From: Chloroflexota bacterium | GTDB lineage: Bacteria; Chloroflexota; Anaerolineae; Anaerolineales; Anaerolineaceae | Reading direction: 5' to 3' | Length of the DNA stretch: 46,882 nt | Assembly (NCBI GenBank): GCA_012797815.1 | Contig: JAAZOK010000084.1 | Location: 1 to 46,882, forward strand | Shown here: positions 8,449 to 16,698 of the stretch, in pieces | Position numbering within the stretch: the stretch's first letter is position 1 | How the letters are laid out: every line of letters begins with the position of its first letter | Position numbers and translations under genes: made by a program | The notes under the pieces: model-generated | Told to the model about the DNA's origin: nothing | The model's database searches: none | What the model saw: the letters and a program-made list of their open reading frames with translations, nothing else

Positions 8449-8497
8449 TGTTCCTTTTCCTCTTCTAGCTGATGATTTCTCTTGATATAGCGGGGAA

Positions 8498-8506
8498 ATT
8501 ATACCA
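8498..8506 (-). promoter_or_regulatory. Extended -10 promoter of the rpmH operon
   Basis: TGGTATAAT on the minus strand (8506-8498) is a perfect extended -10. No good -35 stands at 17 bp; TTGCAA occurs 21 bp upstream. Transcription would start near 8491, about 43 nt before rpmH. It lies in the 84-bp gap after mtaB, so the operon has its own start. Confidence 0.65.
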
Positions 8507-8532
8507 TATAGGAGGTTCTGATTTTTGCAAGT

Positions 8533-9825
8533 TTATAATGGATCATCTTTCGTTTGCTCAATAAGCCCCTCTACAAAACGACCGATATCTTCGACCAGCT
8601 TAACCTGCGAGACCTGATTCCAAAGGTTTTGATCGGCTTGCGCCCTTATACGCATGGATTTAGTTGAGATTCCTTCCATAATCCAACCTCCCTCCTCTCT
8701 TTTTCTTGCTCTTTCCCAAAGTACTTGTGTCGTCTTTTGTAGGAATGAAGCTCGATACCGTATACCACTCTCTTTAAGAACTTCTCGCATAACACCGTTT
8801 CTTCTCTTGCGCTCTTTTTCGTCAACCTGATTGGGGAAGGAAGCAGCCGGTGTACCTCGACGAGCAGAATAGCGAAAAACATGTCCTCCTGCGAAATGCA
8901 TACGCCGTACAAACTCCAAACTCTCTTCGAACTCCTCTTTGCTCTCACCGGGAAATCCAACCACGATATCGGTTGTAATTGCGATATCGGGATCAACAGC
9001 CCGTAGCGAAGCTATCAATCGAGCAAATTCGCGCGGTTGCATTTTCCGTCCCATCCTTTTCAGTGTTTCTCCGCATCCGGATTGCAGTGGCAAATGAAGA
9101 TGGTTACAAAATCGAGGATGATCGAGCAGAGCATAAAAATCATTATTAATATCCCATGGTTCGAGGGAACTGAGTCGCAGAAATGGGATCGAACTTTGTG
9201 TAAAGATTATCTTCACCAGATCGGCGATCGTTTGCGGGGGATCATATTCTTTCCCCCACCCACCCAATTGGGTTCCGGTCAGGACGATCTCTTTTACATC
9301 AGCCAGCTCGGCTGCCCGAATATCATGCAGAATTTCTTCCAAGGGGCGGCTGCTACTCTTACCACGGGCAATGCGGGTGATGCAAAAAGTGCAGAAATAA
9401 TCACAGCCCTCTTGAACTTTTATAAATGCCCGTGTGCGTCTCCCTTTTCCGGGCAATGGAACACGCGCGGCGAATTCTTCCTGTGCCATACCTGTATCTG
9501 GGAAATAATCTCGCACAATGGCATGCTTGTGAGTGTTCCCCACCAGGGTCACATTGGCAGGTAGATCATCACTATGGATGTGGTCAACCGAAGCCCAGCA
9601 GCCTGTGAGAAAAATCTTTTCTACTCCGGCGCGGGCAAGTTTATGCGTGAGCTGTCGCGAATCCGCTTCGGCTGCGTTGGTTACAGTGCACGAATTGATA
9701 ATAGCAGCCTGTGCTTTTTCAGGAGAAGCCACGATCTCGTGCCCTGCCTGGCGCAGATCTGCCGCCAAGATTTCCAGCTCGCTTTGATTAAGCCGGCATC
9801 CGATCGAACCGAGATAAACCCTCAT
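8533..9825 (-). CDS. mtaB: t6A37 methylthiotransferase MtaB, 430 aa
   Basis: Radical SAM enzyme converting N6-threonylcarbamoyladenosine at tRNA position 37 to its 2-methylthio form. Three N-terminal UPF0004 cysteines bind the auxiliary Fe-S cluster (C10, C46, C76 in GSIGC, NSCTV and LTGC). The radical SAM CxxxCxxC is at C141, C145 and C148. A TRAM-like C-terminal domain follows about 370. MtaB-type genes differ from MiaB and RimO by this N-terminal pattern (GCRLNQSE). No strong ribosome site is visible; the upstream lipoprotein gene stops 6 bp earlier, so the two may be coupled. TrmO, acting on the same nucleotide, is encoded at 27230-27715. Confidence 0.94.
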   Translation of the reverse strand: MRVYLGSIGCRLNQSELEILAADLRQAGHEIVASPEKAQAAIINSCTVTNAAEADSRQLTHKLARAGVEKIFLTGCWASVDHIHSDDLPANVTLVGNTHKHAIVRDYFPDTGMAQEEFAARVPLPGKGRRTRAFIKVQEGCDYFCTFCITRIARGKSSSRPLEEILHDIRAAELADVKEIVLTGTQLGGWGKEYDPPQTIADLVKIIFTQSSIPFLRLSSLEPWDINNDFYALLDHPRFCNHLHLPLQSGCGETLKRMGRKMQPREFARLIASLRAVDPDIAITTDIVVGFPGESKEEFEESLEFVRRMHFAGGHVFRYSARRGTPAASFPNQVDEKERKRRNGVMREVLKESGIRYRASFLQKTTQVLWERARKREEGGWIMEGISTKSMRIRAQADQNLWNQVSQVKLVEDIGRFVEGLIEQTKDDPL

Positions 9826-9831
9826 TACGAT

Positions 9832-10476
9832 CTAACGGTATACTGCCAAGAAATTATCGAACAAGACTGCCACTCCGGGCTCGCCAAATGAACTGGCGAT
9901 CAACCCGATCTTTCCTTCTGAGAAAACATCGTCTTCGACTTGTACCAAAACATCGTTGTTTACATATAAGGTAAGCTGATTTCCCACGCATGTAGCAGCG
10001 ATGTGATTGGTATCCTGTCCTTGACGGATGGAACTCGAATATTGCATCTGCCCGCCATTCAATACAGCATAACCGCCATATAACACCCGCAGGATCCCAT
10101 AATAGCCGTCGGATGACACCAAAAAGGCATAATAATTGGAATCATCTTGGTAACGACATACCAAGCCAAAACCATTGTTTAGCAATCCATTCAAGTTTTC
10201 TGCCATGACCTCAAGCTGGATATCACTATAATTTCCCCGGGGGGTGCTGATGTAATCCGTGTTGGGGGAATTGATGATAAAAGCCAAGCCTTCCTGATAA
10301 TAGCCTACTGTTGATCCATCCGACTTTTTCCACACGTCCCATTGGGTGCTGGATTTTGCAAAATCATCTACCATCAACAATTCACCACTCTGATGAATCG
10401 GCTCGACCAGCATCTGGCAGGCAGAAGTCACTATAACCAATGAGATCAAAAATAAGAAAGCTATATATTTTTGCAT
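9832..10476 (-). CDS. Lipoprotein with a LamG/3-keto-disaccharide hydrolase-like jelly-roll domain, 214 aa
   Basis: A signal peptide with the lipobox VTSAC (Cys near residue 20) is followed by one beta-rich domain of about 190 residues. Features resembling concanavalin-like/DUF1080-type sandwiches include the pattern GFGLVCRYQDDSNYYAFLVSSDG, then NHIAATCVGNQLTLYVND-like strands and a late FDNFLAV. Such domains usually bind carbohydrate or act as adhesive modules; no catalytic residues stand out. The start is the ATG at 10476 because GAGGA lies 7 bp before it; a TTG 21 bases upstream is in frame but has no ribosome site. The gene is followed by mtaB after 6 bp. Confidence 0.75.
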   Translation of the reverse strand: MQKYIAFLFLISLVIVTSACQMLVEPIHQSGELLMVDDFAKSSTQWDVWKKSDGSTVGYYQEGLAFIINSPNTDYISTPRGNYSDIQLEVMAENLNGLLNNGFGLVCRYQDDSNYYAFLVSSDGYYGILRVLYGGYAVLNGGQMQYSSSIRQGQDTNHIAATCVGNQLTLYVNNDVLVQVEDDVFSEGKIGLIASSFGEPGVAVLFDNFLAVYR

Positions 10477-10496
10477 GGTAACATCCTCGTTTTGCA

Positions 10497-10502
10497 ATTA
10501 TA
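10497..10502 (-). promoter_or_regulatory. Possible -10 of the lipoprotein-mtaB unit
   Basis: A perfect TATAAT on the minus strand lies 21 bases before the chosen ATG. No convincing -35 is seen 17 bp upstream. It would give a leader of about 14 nt carrying the GAGGA site. Confidence 0.4.
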
Positions 10503-10558
10503 CAATGGAAGGGGTTCGTATTTTTGAGCTATCCAATAGAAGATAGATAACTGCTCTG

Positions 10559-11191
10559 CTATTTTGTCAGCAGATAAGCGAAATATTTCACATATTCCAG
10601 GACCGTAAAACGCCAACCGCTCAATTTCAGAAACCAGGTATCCGCGGTGTACCAGTGATTGGATGTGGGCCGGATCATGACCTTGATGCCCGTGTCAGCA
10701 AAAACATCCTTGAAGATCGTATAGGCACGCCGAGTGTGGTAGGGATCGGTCACCACGATACAGGATACGAATTGGTGGGTGGTGAGAAGTTGTTTGGCTG
10801 CTTCCGCTTCCTGTTCCGTGCTGGTCGCTACTTGATTGGTCAGCAAGATATTTCCACTCGGGATACCTTGATGCAACAGCTCGATACGCATATCGAAACT
10901 ATGCAGGTGGTCATATCCTTCCACCACATTCCCGGTTTCGGTGAGCACGATGATGTGCGAGTAATCTTGATTGTAAAGATTGAGGGCTTCCTGCATGCGG
11001 CTTTCGTCCCCTCCGCTCAAAACCACGATCGCATTAGCATATTCCAGCTCGCTGGATACGATCAGAAACGACCCCATCTCACGCAGGAGGAAGATAGCAA
11101 CAATGAAAATGACCAGCAAGATCATCATTTTTTTGAACCCGCTCATCTTCTTTGTCTTTTTTGTATACTTAGCTGTATTCATAACACTCAT
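10559..11191 (-). CDS. YdcF/SanA-like DUF218 membrane-anchored protein, 210 aa
   Basis: One N-terminal membrane helix (about 20-40) follows a lysine-rich cytoplasmic start. The DUF218 domain (about 52-200) has IVVLSGGDESRMQEAL, then IIVLTETGN, the QVATSTEQEA segment and VTDPYHTRRA. Related proteins (SanA, YdcF, ElyC) act at the envelope and some bind SAM or affect undecaprenyl-phosphate carrier use; the exact function here is unknown. Two ATG codons nine bases apart are possible starts; TAGGA is close to the first. It follows the C-S lyase gene by 23 bp and probably shares its transcript. Confidence 0.85.
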   Translation of the reverse strand: MSVMNTAKYTKKTKKMSGFKKMMILLVIFIVAIFLLREMGSFLIVSSELEYANAIVVLSGGDESRMQEALNLYNQDYSHIIVLTETGNVVEGYDHLHSFDMRIELLHQGIPSGNILLTNQVATSTEQEAEAAKQLLTTHQFVSCIVVTDPYHTRRAYTIFKDVFADTGIKVMIRPTSNHWYTADTWFLKLSGWRFTVLEYVKYFAYLLTK

Positions 11192-11214
11192 TATCCTACC
11201 AGATTAATGCAACC

Positions 11215-12372
11215 TTATTTAACCGTACGCACTGCATTTCGCATGCGTTCCAATCCTTTTTTTAAAATATCCCTGGGACAACCAAAATTTAACCGCACGA
11301 ATCCCTTCCCCGCTTTACCAAAAGCGCTGCCATCATTGAGAGCCACTTTGGCTTTTTCTAAGAAAAAAGTATAGGGGTCTTTTGCAAAATCACTTTCCCG
11401 GCAATCCAGCCAGGCCAGATAGGTGCCCTCCGGTGGGTTAAGCTTGATACCGGGCAATTCAGAATGAATGTAGTCCACCAGGTAATCACGGTTTGCTTTT
11501 AAATAAGAAAGCAGGTCTTCAAGCCATTCATCCCCTTCCTGATAGGCAGCGCGCGCAGCCTGCACCGCCAGCAGATCTGGGTGGGGTAAGATTCCGGCAA
11601 AGGTCTTTTTCATTCTCTCCATCATCTCTTCATTTTTGATGATCATCACCGAAAACCCCAGCCCCGCGATATTAAAAGTCTTGCTGGGAGCGAATAACAT
11701 CACCGTCCGCTGCGCAATTTCTTCATTCAGGGACATGACCGGGGTATGCCTGGCAGGGGAATAAACCAGATCACAATGGATCTCATCCGAACACAGCAAT
11801 ACATCGTGATGGGAACAGAAATCGGCAATTTGTTCCAATTCCGTCTGGTTGAAGACCCTTCCAGTTGGATTATGGGGATTGCATAATAAGAACATCTTCG
11901 TGTTCGGGCGCAGACCCCGTTCCAAAGCCGCCAGGTCGATTCCATACCGCCCCTCTTTGTTCTGCACCAGGTCAACGCAGTGGCTTTCAAAGCCTCCATT
12001 CTTTTCCAGTTCAAAAAAAGGGGGGTAGATAGGTGGTTGGAACATCACTCCATCCTTTTCTTTTAAGAAAGCTTTGGCAACCATATTGAAACCCGTCACT
12101 ACGCCCGGTACGTACAGGATCTCTTTTGATTCGACCGGCATGTGATAGTGATCGCGCACCCATGCCACCACGATCTCGTCCAGATCAGCCGGATTGAAAG
12201 TATATCCAAACACACCATGGCTGACCCTGTCTTGCAGAGCTTTAATGACTGCAGGTGGAGAGAGAAAATCCATATCTGCCACCCACATGGGCAGTACCTC
12301 TTCGGGATATACCTTCCATTTTATGGAATCGCTGTGCCGCCGGTCGATTGAAAAATCAAAATTGTATGCCAT
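11215..12372 (-). CDS. patB: MalY/PatB-type pyridoxal-phosphate C-S lyase (aminotransferase class I/II fold), 385 aa
   Basis: PLP enzyme likely cleaving the C-S bond of cystathionine or cysteine, giving pyruvate, ammonia and a thiol. The N-terminus FDFSIDRRHSDSIKW and LPMWVADMDF are hallmarks of the MalY/PatB subgroup. NPHNPTGRVF lies near 160-170, DEIHCDL near 193, and the PLP-lysine in APSKTFNIAGL near 225. A C-terminal arginine for carboxylate binding is in FVRLNFGCPR. The start is the ATG at 12372, preceded by GAGGAAAC; an in-frame ATG seven codons upstream lacks a site. Could also act as an aminotransferase. Confidence 0.9.
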   Translation of the reverse strand: MAYNFDFSIDRRHSDSIKWKVYPEEVLPMWVADMDFLSPPAVIKALQDRVSHGVFGYTFNPADLDEIVVAWVRDHYHMPVESKEILYVPGVVTGFNMVAKAFLKEKDGVMFQPPIYPPFFELEKNGGFESHCVDLVQNKEGRYGIDLAALERGLRPNTKMFLLCNPHNPTGRVFNQTELEQIADFCSHHDVLLCSDEIHCDLVYSPARHTPVMSLNEEIAQRTVMLFAPSKTFNIAGLGFSVMIIKNEEMMERMKKTFAGILPHPDLLAVQAARAAYQEGDEWLEDLLSYLKANRDYLVDYIHSELPGIKLNPPEGTYLAWLDCRESDFAKDPYTFFLEKAKVALNDGSAFGKAGKGFVRLNFGCPRDILKKGLERMRNAVRTVK

Positions 12373-12424
12373 GTTTCCTCGATTCATAAACACATCCTAT
12401 TCTACTTGAATCTTCTTATTAAAT

Positions 12425-12453
12425 TAAAAACGGCTGATAATCAGCCGTTTTAT
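12425..12453 (-). terminator. Intrinsic terminator after the sugar-type binding protein gene
   Basis: A perfect 10-bp stem AACGGCTGAT/ATCAGCCGTT with a loop of a few bases has A-rich and T-rich flanks on both sides. It lies 43 bases beyond the stop of the binding protein gene. It also lies about 50 bases upstream of the C-S lyase gene, so it insulates the two minus-strand units. Confidence 0.85.
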
Positions 12454-12495
12454 AGATTCCCCTAAACAAGTTCCTCTGGAAGAGAAGAATATCCT

Positions 12496-13653
12496 TTACT
12501 TCTCAAGGAACCATTGTTCCAAGATCGTCTCCGGTGTCATGAATTCATCCAGCCAAACATCATAACTGACCCCTTGAGATTCATACTTAGCCCACCATTC
12601 CTCTAGATTATCGCTGGTTACTACAGGAATTGGGACAGAAAGTGTGGTGCAGTTTTCTCCTCCCAGAGCCGCATCATTGATCGAATAGCCGATAAGCAGG
12701 TAATAGGCTGCATAAACTGCATCGTAGGCAACACCGGCAGGATCAACAACCGCGATGCTTTCGAAAGTTGGATCTTCTTCCACTTTATGGATCCACATAT
12801 CCAATCCTTCGGTATTCGCACCGGTGACCAATAGCGGATAGTCTTCAACAACAACTTCGGCATTCTCCAGTCCCCAATAAACACGATCCATTTGCTCAGT
12901 GGTCCAGATAGCTTTCAAATTCGGGTAGGTATTTACAAAATTGACAACATCAGGTTGAAGTTCGTCGTTTGTATTATATTTCTCTTTTTTTTGCTCCACC
13001 GCAATAATATCCGGGTATTTTGCGAAAAATTCTTCGATCGCTTCCATGTATGGCGGTTTCTCCCCGGGATAAACAAGGATCATTTCCCCCTCTCCGCCCA
13101 TCTTTTCTGCCATCCACTCCAGGCTGATGGCTGCCCACTGGTTGTAATCAATTGACACAGTATATGCATGATTCATCCCGGATGGAACTGCATTCAATAC
13201 AAAAACAGGGATCCCATTTTGCCAGGCACTATCCATATCACCGGCAATTCCATCCACACTGATGTAGTCCGCATCCTGAACGATCGCACTCACTCCCTGG
13301 TCAATCAATTGAGGTATATCATCTCCATAAACACATTGAATGCCAAGCTCATTACAAGCCTGTTGAAAATCTGTGTCTTGTTGTGCTTTCCATTCAAATC
13401 GCTTCACATATCCAATCACAATATCTTGTGGCTCTTTAAGTGTAAAACGATCCGGGAATTCGATCGCCCGGCAGGTCGGGCTGTCCACAGGTGCTTCCTC
13501 TGTTTCAGGGGCAACATCTTCTTCAGTAGATGATTCTACAGATTGCTCTTCTGGCGTCTCTGATACTGCTGCAGCAGTTTCAGAACATCCAGCTAATAAT
13601 ATTGAGAGCAAAAATAAGAGTGTGATCGCTAGCATAAATTTTTTTCTGTTCAT
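12496..13653 (-). CDS. Periplasmic-binding-protein type 1 lipoprotein (sugar ABC-type), 385 aa
   Basis: Probable extracytoplasmic solute-binding lipoprotein. The signal peptide ends in the lipobox LLAGC (Cys 23), then a Ser/Glu/Pro-rich linker (about 24-60) reaches the type 1 periplasmic-binding fold. The core shows FTLKEPQDIVIGYVKRFEW, then a segment on dependence on a hidden ligand (LIDQGVSAIVQDADY), and a hinge GGEGEMILVYPGEKPPYMEAI. LacI/RbsB-like proteins share this plan. No permease or ATPase gene lies nearby, so it may serve a distant transporter or act as a sensor. GAGGAAAAAAAG precedes the ATG. The ligand cannot be told. Confidence 0.85.
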   Translation of the reverse strand: MNRKKFMLAITLLFLLSILLAGCSETAAAVSETPEEQSVESSTEEDVAPETEEAPVDSPTCRAIEFPDRFTLKEPQDIVIGYVKRFEWKAQQDTDFQQACNELGIQCVYGDDIPQLIDQGVSAIVQDADYISVDGIAGDMDSAWQNGIPVFVLNAVPSGMNHAYTVSIDYNQWAAISLEWMAEKMGGEGEMILVYPGEKPPYMEAIEEFFAKYPDIIAVEQKKEKYNTNDELQPDVVNFVNTYPNLKAIWTTEQMDRVYWGLENAEVVVEDYPLLVTGANTEGLDMWIHKVEEDPTFESIAVVDPAGVAYDAVYAAYYLLIGYSINDAALGGENCTTLSVPIPVVTSDNLEEWWAKYESQGVSYDVWLDEFMTPETILEQWFLEK

Positions 13654-13740
13654 CTTTTTTTCCTCAGTGAGTTTCCTTTGTTTGAATAAAATTGGGTTTT
13701 TTCCATCCCTATAAATTATTACTCATATACGTATAGGGAC

Positions 13741-13769
13741 ATTCCAATATATACTGTACATGAGGTCAA
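13741..13769 (-). promoter_or_regulatory. Candidate promoter of the binding lipoprotein gene
   Basis: TTGACC (13769-13764) and TGGAAT (13746-13741) on the minus strand are 17 bp apart. The -10 matches 4 of 6 consensus bases. Start would be near 13734, within the TCCCTATA/TATAGGGA inverted repeat, leaving an 80-nt leader. Confidence 0.45.
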
Positions 13770-13883
13770 TTTGTAAATCATCTATAAATTATAGAATATT
13801 TAGAATGATATTCATTTTGGAAAATCATACAAGTAGAATTTTTTAAGGTTTTCGATCAAAATGCAGATAGCATTCTAAATTGT

Positions 13884-13912
13884 TTGACGAAGGTATGTAA
13901 AAAAGATACGAT
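13884..13912 (+). promoter_or_regulatory. Candidate promoter of the methyltransferase-DUF1028-PPK2 unit
   Basis: TTGACG (13884-13889) and TACGAT (13907-13912) are 17 bp apart. The start would be near 13920, some 54 nt before the ATG. A second TTGACA at about 13920 lacks a good -10. Confidence 0.5.
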
Positions 13913-13973
13913 AAAAGCATTGACAGGGAACGACCTGGTTAGCAATTAAACTTAGAAATGAAACAGGATAGAA

Positions 13974-14876
13974 ATGAATAAAAAAGAACCCGATCCTATA
14001 AATTCAATTCCCATCACCGTTGCACGCGGATGGGATGACTACGAGTTACTGGATAGCGGGGATGGGATGAAATTGGAACGTTACGGAAAGGTCATCCTGG
14101 CTCGCCCCGAACCCGAAGCATTCTGGATGAAAAGCCTGCCCGAACAGGAATGGAAGAAAGCCGATGCTGTCTATCTCTCTCCCTCTCAGGATGAAAACGG
14201 TACCTGGAAATTTCATCGACAATTTCTCAATCCCTGGGATATTCAGGTGGGAAGCGTCCGCTGCAAAATCGAGCTTTCCACTTCCCGACATATCGGGCTT
14301 TTTCCGGAGCAGTTTCCGCAATGGCAGTGGCTGCATGATCACATCCTCGACAAGAAACACCCCATGAAGGTGCTCAACCTGTTCGGATATACCGGCATGG
14401 CGACCCTCATTGCAGCGCAGGCAGGAGCGCAGGTTACGCACGTGGATGCCTCGAAAAAAGCAGTAAGCTGGGCGAAAACCAATCAAGAGATATCCGGATT
14501 GCAGGAAAAACCTGTCCGCTGGATCGTGGATGATGCCCTGAAATTTGTAAAAAGGGAAGCTCGCCGTCAAAACAGCTATGATGTCATTGTCCTGGATCCT
14601 CCCAAGTTCGGGCGTGGTCCCAACGGGGAGGTGTGGGAATTCTATAAATACCTGCCCAATCTCCTCCAAGCTTGTTATGCGATTCTATCCAGGCAAGCAT
14701 CCTTTTTTTTGATGACCGCTTATGCGGTTAAAGCTTCTGCGCTTACCCTGCAGCGTGTATTCGAAGAGCACTTCTCCAACAAAGGTGGTTCAATCGCTGC
14801 CGGAGAATTGGTGCAGCAAGAAAGCCACAACCAACGCTATCTATCCAGAGCCATCTATGCGCTCTGGCAAAAATAA
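13974..14876 (+). CDS. RlmI/RlmK-like class I SAM-dependent methyltransferase, 300 aa
   Basis: Predicted RNA (rRNA cytosine-C5-type) methyltransferase. An N-terminal region of about 120 residues with beta strands precedes the Rossmann methyltransferase domain. That domain has VLNLFGYTGMATLIAAQAGA as the SAM loop (about 133-152), VDASKKAVSWAKTN as motif II and LDPPKFGRG as the catalytic motif IV near 208. The PUA domain found at the N-terminus of RlmI is not obvious. AGGAT lies before the ATG. It is followed by the DUF1028 gene after 17 bp, with PPK2 after that. The substrate is uncertain; a fused or stand-alone 23S rRNA m5C1962 activity is the best guess. Confidence 0.87.
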   Translation: MNKKEPDPINSIPITVARGWDDYELLDSGDGMKLERYGKVILARPEPEAFWMKSLPEQEWKKADAVYLSPSQDENGTWKFHRQFLNPWDIQVGSVRCKIELSTSRHIGLFPEQFPQWQWLHDHILDKKHPMKVLNLFGYTGMATLIAAQAGAQVTHVDASKKAVSWAKTNQEISGLQEKPVRWIVDDALKFVKREARRQNSYDVIVLDPPKFGRGPNGEVWEFYKYLPNLLQACYAILSRQASFFLMTAYAVKASALTLQRVFEEHFSNKGGSIAAGELVQQESHNQRYLSRAIYALWQK

Positions 14877-14893
14877 AGAAAATGAGGTTGAAA

Positions 14894-15814
14894 ATGGATC
14901 CCTTCTTCCATACTTATTCGATCGTTGCACACGATGAAAAGAGCGGTCAATTTGGCGTCGCTGTCCAATCCCACTGGTTCAACGTAGGTTCATTGTGCCC
15001 GTGGGTCGAAGCCGGGGTGGGTGCCATCGCCACCCAATCTTTCGTCAAGGTCAGCTACGGACCACAGGGGCTGGCTCTGCTGCGTGAGGGCAAAACTCCG
15101 CAAGAAGCTCTGGCAAATATGCTGGCACAGGATGAGGGCAGGGAAGGACGTCAGGTAGCCATCGTGGATGCCCATGGTAATGTTGCCGTGCATACGGGCT
15201 CACGCTGTGTAGCACAAGCCGGGCACTTCGCGGGCAATGGTTTTTCTGTACAGGCTAACATGATGAAAAATAACACCGTATGGGCAGCCATGGCAGATAC
15301 TTTCATGCAGACCACCGGCGATCTGGCTGAACGATTGCTGGCAGCTCTTAAGGCTGCCCAGGCACAGGGTGGGGATATTCGTGGCAAGCAAAGCGCGGCC
15401 ATGCTGGTGGCGGATGGCACCCGCAGTGACGTTCCTTATGAGCATATGCTTTTGGATCTGCGCGTGGATGACCATCCCGACCCTCTGGTCGAACTGGAGC
15501 GCTTGCTGCACATCCAGCGCGCCTATGAATTCATGAATATGGGAGATGAATTGTTGTCCAAAGGGGATAAGGCGGGTGCTATGCAACAATATGCCAAAGG
15601 AGCCAGCCTGGCACCGCATATCGATGAATTACCCTTCTGGCAGGCAGCCACCCTGGCGGAAAATGGCAATCTGGAAGAGGCTTTACCTATCTTCCGTTCT
15701 GTCTTCGCCCACAACCCGGATTGGGCTGAATTGCTCAAACGACTTCCCAAGTCCGGTCTGTTCCCGGATGACCCTCAGTTGATCGCTACTATCCTGAAGG
15801 AACAGAAAGGTTAA
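14894..15814 (+). CDS. DUF1028 protein with a C-terminal TPR-like segment, 306 aa
   Basis: The N-terminal 210 residues form a DUF1028 domain, an Ntn-hydrolase-like fold recognised by HTYSIVAHDEKSGQFGVAVQ, GAIATQSFVKVSYGPQGL and the later LRVDDHPDPLVELERLL. From about 215 to 290 the helical pattern (AYEFMNMGDELLSKGDKAGAM, then ATLAENGNLEEALPIF) resembles two or three TPR-type repeats. The family is proposed to hydrolyse amide bonds but is not well characterised. The ATG at 14894 is chosen because GAGGT sits 5-6 bases before it. The gene follows the methyltransferase by 17 bp and precedes ppk2 by 9 bp, so the three are probably one transcript. Confidence 0.88.
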   Translation: MDPFFHTYSIVAHDEKSGQFGVAVQSHWFNVGSLCPWVEAGVGAIATQSFVKVSYGPQGLALLREGKTPQEALANMLAQDEGREGRQVAIVDAHGNVAVHTGSRCVAQAGHFAGNGFSVQANMMKNNTVWAAMADTFMQTTGDLAERLLAALKAAQAQGGDIRGKQSAAMLVADGTRSDVPYEHMLLDLRVDDHPDPLVELERLLHIQRAYEFMNMGDELLSKGDKAGAMQQYAKGASLAPHIDELPFWQAATLAENGNLEEALPIFRSVFAHNPDWAELLKRLPKSGLFPDDPQLIATILKEQKG

Positions 15815-15823
15815 GAAGAGACC

Positions 15824-16660
15824 ATGCAACCATATAAAGTGGATCCCGAAAAACCATTCAAATTAAAAAAACTGGATGCCAATCATGTGGGGGATTGGGA
15901 AGGGAAGAAAAAAGAAGGCAAACAGGAATTCCATGAACTGCAGCAGGAACTGGCTGACCTGCAGCAAAAACTGTATGCCGAGCATAAACACCAGCTGTTG
16001 ATCGTGCTGCAAGCAATGGACAGTGGTGGCAAAGATGGCACCATCCGCGCCATTTTCGAAGAAGTCAATCCGCAGGGTGTGAAGGTGGCATCCTTTAAAG
16101 TACCCACCGCCCTGGAACTGGATCATGATTACTTATGGCGAGTACATCAAAAAACTCCCGGCAAGGGTGAGATCGTGATCTTCAACCGTTCCCATTATGA
16201 GGACGTATTGGTGGTGCGGGTACATGAATTGGTGCCAAAGAAGGTCTGGGAAAAACGCTATGATCAGATCAATGCTTTCGAAAAAATACTGGCAGAAGAA
16301 GGCACCACCATCCTGAAATTCTATCTGCATATCTCCAAAGATGAACAGAAAGAACGTTTCATGGAACGCTTGACTGATCCTAAAAAGCAGTGGAAGTTCT
16401 CGGAATCGGACATCGATGAACGCCAGTATTGGGATGCTTATCAGGCTGCTTTCCAGGATGTTTTGGAGAAGACCAGCACCCCCTGGGCACCGTGGTATGC
16501 CATCCCTGCCAACCACAACTGGTACCGCAACCTGTGCATCTCTACCATCATCGTGGACACGCTGCGTTCATTCAAGATGAAGTATCCCGACCCCATACCC
16601 GATCCGGATAAATACATCCGCGCATTGCAGAACGAGTCATCAAAAGATGGAGAAAATTAG
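15824..16660 (+). CDS. ppk2: Polyphosphate kinase 2 family protein, 278 aa
   Basis: Transfers phosphate between inorganic polyphosphate and a nucleotide, most likely AMP/ADP/GDP. The Walker A-like loop is at about 66-73 (DSGGKDGT), and Walker B-like VIFNRSHYEDVLV is at about 118-130. The lid region has KFYLHISKDEQKERF, followed by DERQYWDAYQAAF and TPWAPWYAIPANHNWYRN, all PPK2 hallmarks. One domain of about 230 residues plus a charged N-terminal tail of 40 residues fits the class III-like (AMP/ADP) single-domain members, but the class is not certain. AAGAGA precedes the ATG, 9 bp after the DUF1028 stop. Confidence 0.94.
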   Translation: MQPYKVDPEKPFKLKKLDANHVGDWEGKKKEGKQEFHELQQELADLQQKLYAEHKHQLLIVLQAMDSGGKDGTIRAIFEEVNPQGVKVASFKVPTALELDHDYLWRVHQKTPGKGEIVIFNRSHYEDVLVVRVHELVPKKVWEKRYDQINAFEKILAEEGTTILKFYLHISKDEQKERFMERLTDPKKQWKFSESDIDERQYWDAYQAAFQDVLEKTSTPWAPWYAIPANHNWYRNLCISTIIVDTLRSFKMKYPDPIPDPDKYIRALQNESSKDGEN

Positions 16661-16698
16661 CTGCAACGAATTTCAATTATGGCATGGCGTACGAATAT

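Larger units (their letters stand above)
13654..13973. other. AT-rich divergent promoter region, 320 bp without a gene
   Basis: This stretch separates the minus-strand binding protein gene from the plus-strand methyltransferase gene and is much more AT-rich than its surroundings. It holds one candidate promoter for each direction (annotated separately) and an 8-bp inverted repeat, TCCCTATA at 13706-13713 and TATAGGGA at 13732-13739. That repeat overlaps the predicted minus-strand transcription start. I see no gene, RNA or terminator in it. Confidence 0.6.

Noticed and set aside
8449-8532. A replication origin next to rpmH
   Set aside because: dnaA is absent, no cluster of DnaA boxes is seen, and the neighbour is mtaB.
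10655-11374. Open frame of 239 codons on the plus strand over the DUF218 and C-S lyase genes
   Set aside because: It crosses two real genes in antisense, shows no motif and has no promoter or ribosome site.
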